64,000 nucleotides of DNA from Puffinus mauretanicus (lineage: Eukaryota; Chordata; Aves; Procellariiformes; Procellariidae). Positions 25,100 through 35,582 of this stretch are shown in pieces (position 1 is the first letter of the stretch; each line of letters begins with the position of its first letter). A program made the translations under genes and the position numbers. The notes under the pieces are model-generated. The model was given only the letters and a program-made list of their open reading frames with translations, did no database searches and was not told the DNA's origin. Location of the stretch: positions 248,001 to 312,000 of the forward strand of contig JAJKFH010002198.1 of the NCBI GenBank assembly GCA_023333565.1, given 5' to 3'.

Positions 25100-28000
25100 A
25101 CCACAAAGGCTGCTTAAAAAGAGTTGCTGTACTGTGGTTAGAGTGGCGTGAGAGACTCTAATCTCCATCACAATGTGCTAGCTCTGCCACGGATATTTTG
25201 GCGTAAGCAAATTTCATTTAGTCAGCCTTAGTTGTAAATGCATTATAGTGTTTTAGTTATAATATGGCCCTGTTTAACAAACTGCTTTTGAAAGTGTACT
25301 TATTTTAAATATTTGTACAAGTACTGCTGTCTCACCCCTTTTAAATACTGTTCCAACCACTAGACATTGCTTATTTGTTAAACAACAAACCAGCAGAGTA
25401 CTTTCGCCCAATCTGCTGAAGAAGCATTTCAGAAAGTATGTATGTTTTCTGTAAGCATATGATCTTGTTTGGTTTGGGTTTTTTTTTCCAGGAAATTAGG
25501 AGGAATAGAGTATGGAGGCAGCCAGAGAACACAACTTAGAGCACCCATTCTTGTAGGGAGAGTGTACTCTTTCCAGAAGCTTGGTCTGTGAGGAAGATGC
25601 TGTTCTGCCAAAACACTGTTGTTAGGTGTTTGAGGGGTCCTTACAGAAACACTTAAAAATCACCAGCTTCATTTCTTACCTAGCAAACCAAGACACTAAA
25701 TGACGTTTCGTACCTGGTCTGTAAGCAGTACTTTCCCCATTGCAGCAAATCATTAAAAGGAGTAAAAGACAATGAAAGATCAGTTTGGGAAGTCTGAACC
25801 ATTGATAGTATCATAACAGTATCGGTAATCATGCCCAAAACGTGTTGACAGTAGTCATGACCCAAATCTCCTACAGCTATGAGGCCTTGCCAAAGTAGCC
25901 TGCCACTAATCCTGTTCCTCTAGTTGTATTTCATTTGGTTTGTAGAGTAGTCCCACCTGGAGGGCAGGGTGGTTCCTTGGGCCCAGTTGCCAGGGCTGTA
26001 TGAACAGTTACAGTTTTAGATGGTCACTCTTGTGTAGGCTTTAGTGCTCTGGAGTGTTAGATTTGAAGACTGCATTGTCCATGCCAGGTTGTTTCTGACA
26101 GCCTTTTTAATCGCTCCTGCTAACTTTGTTCACTGCTAGTTGTTTCCGAAAGTGGCGTGGTGTCTAACTGCTCCCATGAACTATGCCTCGTAGCTTGCTC
26201 TGTCACCCAGTCTGTAGCTGCAACTCATCTGTTGCTTTGGATCTCCTCTCATAGCAGCCCCGAGTGTTTCATTTTTGCAGTAGATAGTCATGTACACAAC
26301 CTGTATGGAGTCCTTGTCACAAAAGGGGGACTTTCTGAAAAGAGATTTTCCTTTCCTTACCAACAATTAAACAAACTCTGATCTCATTAAAATCTTTGGC
26401 TGAAGTTTAGTCACCAAAGCTTACAGGCTACAGCTGTGGGCTACATTACTTCATTTGAAGAATATTGAACACAGATAGATGGCTCGTGCTTTCTTCAGCA
26501 TATTAGTAAATACCATAATTTCTCTGGCATTGCCAGTTAGTTCTCCTTAACAGGAAGACTTCAAAATAATATGACAAATATATGCAAGGTCTGTATAGGT
26601 GCAATGCTTTGGCTCATGCTAGTCACTTACATTTTCATGCCTGATGGATGCTAGCTAACAAATTACTCTTCGGAGTCCTGAAAGGAAGGGCTGATTGTCC
26701 CCTTCAGACTTTGCCCTGTTTGCTTACCTGAGCTTTTGGAAGGAGCAGCTGGTCCATCCTAAAAATCTTCAGTCTTCCTGAGGAAGTCCAGCAGTCAGTT
26801 TGCAGGAAGAATATAGTCTTAAAACAGTAGTCTGGTGTGAGACTTGCTAGGAACGTTAGCTAAGAACGTGAGCTTGATACAAAAATTTCTGTCCTTTTCA
26901 TCTGCCCAACTCTGTTTTTAGGAAGATCTCACCTTTCATCAGAACACATACAAAAAATGAAAAATCTGGATGCAGCGTTCATGGAAAAGGGGTTTTTAAG
27001 AGAAGAGTGTAATGAAATGCAGTAAATCTGAGCTATAGAGCTCAGAATGGTCTCATGTTAAAATTATGTTTCTTTCTTCTGTGGAACCCATGGCTGATTA
27101 GTATCTTTTTTTCTTTGACTGATGCACTTAAGACTTGCAATTTCAGAGCATTTCTTTAGAGTGTTTTCATATCAATCTCACATGCATGCTTAAATATGTG
27201 CCCTGTAATAAAGTGAATGTAAACGTATGCATGGATTTTTCAGGATGCTGCTAGTTTGTAAAGCTTTAATACTTTTGTCAAATAATGTGTATTTCTTTGC
27301 AAATGCTGATAGTGACCTCCGTTATGTACTCTTCTTTTACTCTGTCTCATAGCTTTTACTTGAAACACAGAAACAGTACATGCTTGTCTGTGTAAATGGG
27401 ATACCAGGCTCTAAACTCCTCCTTATGTTGGAATTCAATACAGTATTTCTCCTAATTAGTTGCCTTTGAGTCTCACAGAGAGTCTTAAATAAACAAACAG
27501 AAAGCGGATGTGTCTGCATGTAACTTTATGTGTGGTGATGATCTGAATGAGTAGTAAACACTCTTACAGTCGTATTTTCTGTTTAGCATATAGCTGACTT
27601 ACTTGACAATGAAATAACTGAACCATATTTGTATATCTACTTGGAGCTGTTCAGGCATTTCACAGCTGTTTGTTCCCCCCTCCCAACCCCTTCATGTGGT
27701 GACAGTAGAAGTTACCGTTCCCATCAGAAATTCTGTAACAAATTACTAACGCGTAGTCTATTTTACTGCAAAATCAGAAGGCTTAGCTTAAACCATTACA
27801 TATCTGTTCGTGTGCCGAGACAGAGAGATTATGATATACTTAGATGAGCTAAACTGATGTCTGGCTCTCTCTAGAAGGGGGAAGAAGGGGCTGCTAGCTG
27901 CGACCTTTGCATATGCGTTTCAGCTACATCTTTTGCTGTAGCAGCAGTGTTCATCTAAGTGAGAAGTGTTGGTTCAGGGAATTAAACTGACATAAAACAA

Positions 28001-30170
28001 TACACTATACCAAAAAGAAAAGTCTAGCTCCTTGAATTGCCTTACTGCAGGTCAAATGAATGGTAGTGTTGATGCTATGCATTTTTTCAGTGGCTGGGTG
28101 CTACTGTATTGTGAAATTTGATTTGGGATTAGAGTGTGAGAGCTAGGAATACAAATCACAAACATGACTCTAATACAAGACAACATTCTCTAATTTACAG
28201 CTGTTGGTGTACGTTAAAAGCTTGAGGTGACTCTGAATCTTCATATTTGAATATACAAGCTGTAGATATAGTCATCTTTATTTTTTTTGATAACTTGCCA
28301 GATTTTTCTGTTTGTCAAGAAAGAAGCAGCAGTGAAAAAGAGATGTCCATGTCATTGTGGGGATTGCTTGTACAATTCAAACTGCTGGGTTCACTACATA
28401 CATCTTTGCCATAAGAGCTAACGGAGAAAATGAGAGCAGCTGTTGGTTTGTCATCCTCTGTTTGGGCTTCTCAAAGGATGGTATCTCTCTGGAAGAAGCC
28501 CAAAAATCAGCTTTGCTTGGAATTTTCTAGACATACAGTGCTATGTGGGAGGTCTTGTAATATTGCAACTTTTTATTAATCTTTTTCGTCATTCTTTTGG
28601 TCTCTTGGGGAATAACTGCTATGAATACAGTGTATATTGCTTGCCTGGCCCAACAGAACTGAAGCTTTTGTATAATTTCCAGCTGAGCAGAAGTTGGTGG
28701 GAAGAAAGTAGTGGCCGTTGTTAAAAATGTACAGAGCTCTGTAAATCACTCGGTGTGGACGTCCACAAAAATAGAACTCTTCTGTTACAGATGGCAAAAG
28801 CATTAGAGGGACCTCAGGTACATTTTGATACTGGTGGAGGATGTCAAATTAACCTGTCAACAGTAGGCTGTCTCCTAGTCTTGGAAAGGTGATACCGTAG
28901 ATTTTCCTATGCTGATCATAGATTTTCCTGCCTGTTTCACCCAAGGTGAAAGGGCCTCTTTCTTTCCATTGCCTGTAGCTTGTACTTCTTCTAGTACTGT
29001 GTACTCATCATCTTTAGCCCTTCCTCCCAGCTGTGTTCTTACTCCCTGGGCAGTCCCAGTCTTTGCTTGTTAAGCTTTTCATTTGTGAAAAAAAATCTTC
29101 TCTCAGCAGGTGCTGAATATGGAATTATTCAGTTCAGTGGTTAAAATCTGGCAAATCATAAGGTAGGAGAATTGGATTTTAGCTATCTATAGGTGGCCCT
29201 GCCAAGCTTATGAAATTAGCACATTAGGGTTTGACTTTGGAGGAAAGGCCAACTAGACTTGTTCTTTGTTCATGCTGAACTCACTTATAGAAATGCATCA
29301 CTGTGGTGAAGCATTTGGAACTGCTGAAAACCAAGAGCTGTGTAGATGCCATGAAAGGCTGAGTGAGAATGGAAAGACACTTGAATACATCATTTTAATA
29401 AGAATAAAAAATAATGTAGAGGTGCTTTGTATGTATTTTGTATTCATTAAACAGAAGGAAGCACGTGCATTCTGACCAAATAATTTTTTACAACATTTAC
29501 TTGGAGCGTATTAGAACGAGCAGCTGTCTACAAGCAAGACTTTTCACCACCCATTGTCTGATAAAACTAGAAGTAAAGTTCTTGTTATTAAAAATAAATC
29601 TTGTAAGTTCCCGGGGACATTTCTGTAAAAAAGGGAAATCCTGAACATTGAAGGCTTACTATTTTTATGGTGCTATTTTGGCAATTGTCCTTGTTTTGCT
29701 ATTCACAATGAGTGTTAGATGAGTGACCTGACATTTGTAGGGCTGTTAAGTTATTTAATGCAAACATCATCTTATAACTGGTGGCACTTTAATGATACGT
29801 ATGAACTTACCATAGTGCATACTGAACTGAGAGGATAGTCAACTTTAAACAGGAGGCTAGAACCTTCACTTCACTTGAGTTTACAGATTGCAACCAACAC
29901 AATACTGTACAGGTACAGGAAAAAAAAACCCCAAAGTGTAGGAAAACAGCTAATTATAGTAATTGCAGCTGGTTTCAAAGTACTTCTAACAGTTTGTGCA
30001 TAATGCTTACTTGAAAGCATCAAATGGGCGCTAGTTGTGAAATAGAACACCTGTTTGTTGTTGAGCATGTGTTTATGCAGATGATTTTTGTTGTCAAAGC
30101 ACCTTGATGTAGAATAGTCCTGTTTACATTTACATTCTCCCCAAAGGATTAACAGTGTTCTCTCAATAAA
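25100..30170. other. Intronic, no gene recognised
   Basis: AT-rich intron with scattered 60-93 codon frames on both strands and no domain or splice support. No mobile element was recognised by eye, although old unrecognised repeats are likely. Confidence 0.5.
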
Positions 30171-30179
30171 TTTGCAGTC

Positions 30180-30425
30180 TATTCTCCTCTCAAAGGCTGC
30201 TGTTTGGAGGGTGGTGTGAACGAGGCAACAAGTGCTTGCTAATCACTTGAATATACATAATTAGCGACAGTCTGGTGCACTGGAGTCTTTGTACAACCAT
30301 AACAATACTGATTGGCAGCAGCAGATAACAATAGTCGTGGCAAGGTGCTATTTGTTGAATATTTGAAGGTGTTTTTCTTTTATATTTGCAGTGGGCATTT
30401 TGAGTTAATTATGCCATTATTCTGG
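30180..30425. promoter_or_regulatory. Candidate enhancer-like segment (SOX, homeodomain and CCAAT-type motifs)
   Basis: Motifs seen: TAATTA at 30258-30263 (homeodomain type), AACAAT at 30301-30306 and again at 30327-30332 (SOX type), ATTGG at 30311-30315 (inverted CCAAT) and AGATAA at 30323-30328 (GATA type). They cluster within about 75 bases, which resembles conserved developmental enhancers. Such short motifs are frequent in AT-rich DNA, so this is only a candidate. Confidence 0.25.
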
Positions 30426-30520
30426 AACACTCTTACTATGTTGTGTTAATGTCAGAGTTAAAGATCGGTCATGTGGCCTGTGGTACACAAAGGAGTAAGA
30501 CCTTTAGTAACCTTTGCTTC

Positions 30521-30604
30521 TTTTGAGACTAAGCTGGATTCTTTTTTTCTTCCTTCGTAATTTTTTGAGACTGAGCTGGATTCCATTTTGTTTTCCTTCC
30601 TATT
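30521..30604 (+). repeat. Tandem duplication, about 42-base unit
   Basis: The sequence beginning TTTTGAGACTAAGCTGGATT at 30521 is repeated from 30563 as TTTTGAGACTGAGCTGGATT, followed in both copies by a T/C-rich run ending in CTTCCTT. Two copies, offset 42 bases, with several differences, so it is not very recent. Confidence 0.8.
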
Positions 30605-30859
30605 TTTATATAACCCAAAATCAAACCCAAAGAAGGTATGGCTAAAAATTTGGGAGACAAATGCGTGTGATGATACTCTTCTTGTATTCTGCAGTGATCA
30701 GTTTTACGACTGGCTCTATCTGACAGGTTCAGTACTTTAGAAAACAAATACAAAATCATTGATGACAAAATTTATGGATAACATAGACTGTAATGTAATA
30801 AATAACACTGAGAAAATTATCTGGATTGCTTTTCATGTTTTTTATGTTCAAACAAAATG

Positions 30860-31890
30860 TGTTTTAATTTGGCAAAATGCTTAACATTAATTTAAGCGAA
30901 AATACTGGAACAAGTAGACTATTTATGAACATCTAGAAAATGAGATGAGTCACTGTGGATTTGGCAAGGTTAAATTGTGTCAAACTTCAAATTTCCTTTT
31001 ATTGACAAGGTAGCAATCTTTGTGTATAGGAGAGAAGCTTTGGATGTCATATCTTGGGTTTAGTCAGACTTCTGATATTCTGTGAATAACATTTTCATAA
31101 GGAAACAAGAGAGAGATACGTTAGATGAAACAACTGTGAGGTTTGTCTCTAAGAGCAAAACTGTTAGAAAACTGTGCTGAGTAATTATTAAAGGTTTGGT
31201 ATCAAAATGGAAGTAAATATGGAGTAGAATTTTGTTAGGCTGTTTCCTGACTTCTGCCTAAACAGTACTTTCATTGATGAGGTGAGTAGTGGAAAAGAGA
31301 ATGTTTATTAATGTTTTGAGGTGTCTTGAAAATGAAAGGGACTGCAGGTGTGCTGGAGGATGGGATTAGATTTCAGAATGGTGTCGGTAACGTGGAGACG
31401 TCGTGTGTGAGGAGCTGGAAGTTGTTCGGGGGGAAGCAGGTTTGACATGCACTCTAGAATGATCTACTCTACAAAGAAATGAACGGAGAACGCGTGGCTA
31501 GGTAAGTAGCTGTTCAGAAAAAAGTCCAGTAGATACCGTGGATCACAAACTGGTTATTAATTATATCTCACTGTTGTGAAGAAGGGAAACACAGGCATGC
31601 ATAAACAGTAATGGAGCCTGTAAGATGCATCTTTCTGCTCTGTTGAGCACTTAAGGTCTTAGCTGGACAACTGCATCCATTTCTGGGGGCTGCAGAATCT
31701 TTATAATCTATAGATTATAAAGACTATAAACAGAGACCAGCAATGAGAGTGATCAGCGATTTAGGGAGTGTGACCTATGAGTATAGGTTGAATGAATTGC
31801 AATTACTGAGGCTAAGTAAGAGAAGAGAAGTGATAATATAATCTGTTCTTCATATGTACAGCAGAGAGGAGAAGAAATTATGGTTTTAAA
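30860..31890 (+). mobile_element. CR1-type LINE relic, sense, RT to C-terminal region
   Basis: This segment runs in the CR1 sense direction. Recognisable pieces in order: 'ggatttggcaaggttaaattgtgtcaaac' at about 30957-30985; a 'ggatgtcatatcttgggtttagtcagac' piece near 31042-31070 that corresponds to the conserved Asp-rich RT stretch; 'ggatgggattagatttcagaatg' near 31359-31381; 'gtggatcacaaactgg' near 31539; and at 31769-31834 a translation VTYEYRLNELQLLRL, which matches the CR1 C-terminal YEERLRELGLFSLEKRR-type motif. Many indels and stops show an old dead copy. It meets an opposite CR1 relic about 50 bases further on. Confidence 0.75.
31698..31723. repeat. Perfect 26-base palindrome
   Basis: The 26 bases from 31698 to 31723 equal their own reverse complement, centred on TATA (CTATAG) at 31708-31713. 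The palindrome sits inside the sense CR1 relic where the family normally has a non-palindromic sequence, so it arose after insertion. Confidence 0.95.
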
Positions 31891-31939
31891 TTGTTGCAAG
31901 GTAGTTGGCTTACAAACCGGGAAAACTTTTTTCAAGTAA

Positions 31940-33865
31940 GCATAACATAAGAAATAGCCTATTGAGTCCATCTAGCCCAGTGTTCTGTCTGCAGCAGTGG
32001 CAGAGGAGATGCTGTTTAGGGAGAGCTTGCAAGCTTGTCCATTTTGTTGCCTTTCATTCCCCTTGCACTTTCCCAGTGTCCAGAACTGTTGTATTAGTAA
32101 AGTTAGATGGTATATCTCTGTGTGATCCTTCTAGTATGCATCTATGGACCTGTTTCACTAAGTGCCCTAGCTATTGTATTGTGGTATTTGGTGAACAGCA
32201 GTTCTGCACTTACCTACTGCCTTCATGATTTTGTAAACTTCAACCTTCTCCTCTCTGAACTAAAAAGCCCCGTCCTTTCATCCTTTCTTAGAAAAGGCGG
32301 TTGCTCCACCCCGTGGATCATTTTGGTTGCCCTTCTCTGTATTCTCTCATAATTCCACTACATTCTTCCTGAGATGTGGAGACGAGACTGCGCAGGGTAA
32401 TGAAGATGTGGGCACAGCAGTGTTTTCTGTATCAGCAAAATGACGTCCTTTCTCTTGTTCTCAGTATCCTTTCTGACATGCCCAACATTTTGTCAGTTTT
32501 TTTTGGCTGCTGCTGTACATGAACTTACGATTTCATAGAGCTGTCAGTGGTGAATCCAGGACTCAACTAAACTATAATTTGTGGTTCTAAGGTAAACACT
32601 GTGAGGCATAGTTTAGTTTATTTTTTTTCCTAGATACATTACCTCACATTTATGTACCTGCTGTTCATTTGTCATCTTTGCCCACTCAATTTTGTGAGAT
32701 CCTTCTGTTTTTCCTTGCCATAGACATGGCATTTGACTATCCACTACAGCGTAATATCATCTGTAAGCTGTAAGATTTCATGGATCACACCACTGTCCAG
32801 GTCCTTGATTAAGATGTTATATAAAAATGATGCCAGCATGGATCCCTGGGGGACCTCCTGACTCTCTTTCTTATGCTGAAAAGTGACCGTTAAGCCTTAT
32901 GTTTTGTTTCCTTTTCCTTACCTTCAGACTGTATAAGAATCTCTTCTCCAATCCTGTGGCAACTTAATTTCTTTAATTGTATTTGGGGAGGAACCTTGAC
33001 AAACACATTATGCCTACTGGATGCCCTTTGCCCTCATGCCTGTTGCCCCCCTTGTAGAACTCATCAGGTCAGTGAGGCAGGCTTTCCATTCACAGCAGTC
33101 TTTCCCAACAGATCCATGTGGTCTCACGTGCTCTGTGATCTTTCTTGCTGTAGCCTTTAGTGACTTACCAGAAGCAGGAGTCAGACTCGCAGGTAGTTTC
33201 TGGGATCCCTTCTAGAGTCTCTTTTTGTCTGAAGTTGTGTTAGGAATCCGTCAGTCTTCTCGGCGTGTGGCCGTTTTGTACTCCTTGGCCAGCACCTCTG
33301 CGCTTTCACATTTCATTTCCTTCAGCACTCCTGGCTGACTGTCACCCAGTCTTGGTGACTTACTGACATCTAATAATTCCTACATGTTTACATTAAATCA
33401 TCTAGCTTTCGCTTGTCTACTACAGGGAATGGTCTGCGTTTGGGTATCTTTCCAGTGTGTTTAGCAATAAAGACCAGGGCACATAATTCGTAGTGCTTCT
33501 CTGCTGTGGCCTTATTATCCTTAAGTTCGCTTTCTGTGCTTTTGTTATCGAGCAGTCCCACTGATTTCTTGCCTGGCTTCCTGGTTTTGACGATGAGCAT
33601 CATTTGCAAGAAGCTCTTCAAATTCTTTTCTAGCTCTCTTAATTTTGTGTTTACATTACCCTGACATATTTTATGGTCTTTCCTTTTCCTCCTTATTTGG
33701 GCAAGCTTTTCATTCTTAATACTGACCTTTCCCCTATAATGACCTTTTAACTTTTCTGTTAAGACATCCAGGTGGATTTTGGGGAGGAGGGGAGGGGACA
33801 GGTGGGCAGATGGAGAGAAAGGGAGAATTACTTTATTTTCTTTTTGAATTATGGCAGCCATTTTT
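31940..33865 (-). mobile_element. CR1-type LINE relic, antisense, about 1.9 kb of ORF2 and 3' end
   Basis: This is the longest mobile element seen. Its 3' end lies at the left: 'agtccatctagcccagtgttctgtctg' at about 31967-31994 is the conserved CR1 3' region of turtles and other sauropsids. Going right, the minus strand encodes a C-terminal 'RVQRRATKMI'-like piece (32290-32352), then the RT active-site box as LTDDI (32752-32766) in place of the usual F/YADDT, then the PQGS motif (32836-32860). A 157-codon frame at 33388-33861 covers the linker before the RT domain and contains KKSVGLLDNKS. Frameshifts and the altered active site mean it cannot encode active reverse transcriptase. A pyrimidine-rich simple tract (33930-33967) flanks it. 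The family assignment is from memory. Confidence 0.8.
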
Positions 33866-33927
33866 CCTGGCCTTACAGTGTTTTCAGTAGTCTTCTGCCT
33901 GTTTGTAAGGTCTTTCGAGCTGGTCCT

Positions 33928-33968
33928 TTGCCTTTTTTTCTTTTTTTTTCTTTTTTTCTTTTTTTTAC
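33928..33968. repeat. T-rich simple repeat (T-runs broken by C)
   Basis: Repeated runs of 7-9 T separated by single C, next to the 5' side of the antisense CR1 relic. Confidence 0.85.
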
Positions 33969-35564
33969 TCTTATTTTTACATATATTTTTCTGTTGATGT
34001 TGAATATTTGCATATCAGATTTACTTGGGCAGCTTTCTTCCACTCCAGTGCTAAACCTACTCATGAAGCATTCAGATAGATTCCTGGGAGATGGAGAAAT
34101 TTTCCACTAGAGAAGTAGTATTATTTTAAATAATAAATTAATAGTAGTTAAAAGTATTAATAGTAGTTTCCATCCTGTTTGCAGATCCAGGGGCATCTGT
34201 GGACTGCTTTGGAAGAGTCTAAAAAAGGTTACTGAAAAAACCCAGCCAGCTTGTCCAGGGCATAGGACACAGCACTGCTCTTGGTATTTAGGACTCCATG
34301 TTTCTGCTGGAAAATGTTAGGGTTCTATGAACTGAAAAATTTTGAAACCTATTGAGTTAAATAAAACCTTTGGGTTCTTTAATGCTTGTCATTCTTGAGA
34401 GTTCCTAGTCAAGTTCTGCAGAAAATGGTTTCCTTGCAGCCTCTCAAGATTCATAGTAAGAACACAGAGAAGTAAATTAGCATAGGGAGATGGGAATTAA
34501 GAGTTCGGTTCCAGTTTCTCTTTTAATATTTAATATTAAAATGAATATTTACATCCTAGAGAAATAGTAGAGAAGAAAAATGATACTGTTTTCAGTGTTG
34601 GAGAGGATGACTTTAGAACATGAGATTCTTTGAACCCGTGTGGATATTGAGGGGTATGGGATTGCCTTGCCATGAGAAAGAACCTTAATGGGGAAACGTA
34701 AAGAGCTGTTTAATGTAGCAGCGTAAGCAGTAATGGAGCTTTATGACTGAATGTTGAATCCAGACATATTCAGGACCAAGATGAGGGTGACTAAAAGAAA
34801 GATCTGAAAAATACTGAGGAGAACATCTTGACACCCTCAAAACAAGACAGAGTGCATTTTGGAAGATAAGCACTAAAAAGACAAGTAGTTTTTTACCAGT
34901 ATATGCATAATGGGGAAAAATTCTGTGGTCTGTTTCCTTGAAGAGGTTATACTAAAATGATGAGATGTTCCTTTTTGTCTTAAAATGTATGATACCATGA
35001 ATAAAAATCACAAAATGTCCTATACAGATTTGCACACAAGATACTCAGATTAGCAATGAAATGTGAACTTGTTGAGAGTTTGTCCAAGACTTGCTTAAAG
35101 TATTATTAAAATAAAACAGTAAAAATCCAGTTGCTCTTTGCTGAGGTCCCCGCTGACATGCTGTTTGAGAAACACTGTATCAATATTAAAAGATAAAATT
35201 ACTGTAGTTCCTAGTGTATTTCATAGTCTTTCTTAGCTAGGTACTGCTGTTGCCACCAGTTTGGCACTTTTGTACTTAATATCATGGACAGTTAGAGCTC
35301 TCTTATTGAATGTGGAGTGTCCACATATTTCCTTTGCTGTGTATTTTTGTTTTCTCATTATACTAAGTTAAGCCCATTAGTCCTTTACACTTTTCTGTGT
35401 GAAGGTACTGATTCACAGTAATAAAGTAATTTCTTAATATTGTTTTGACATGTTAAGTGAATGGTGTTGTTTAAAGACACTGTAAAGGCACTTTCTCTAG
35501 CACGTGGAGTGTTGCTGGGTTAAGAATAAAAATGTTGTGTTTGTGGTAGCACAAATACAGACTT

Positions 35565-35582
35565 AGAGAGAGAGAGAGAGAG
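35565..35582. repeat. (AG)n microsatellite
   Basis: Nine AG units in a row. Confidence 0.95.

Noticed and set aside
24881..25117. 78-codon frame as a coding exon
   Set aside because: The protein has no recognisable family and would start upstream of the TATA-like box; the segment is better described as possible regulatory DNA.
33388..33861. 157-codon minus-strand open frame as a host gene
   Set aside because: Its C-terminal half reads like the CR1 ORF2 linker before the RT domain and it lies in line with PQGS and DD-box remains, so it is part of a dead LINE.
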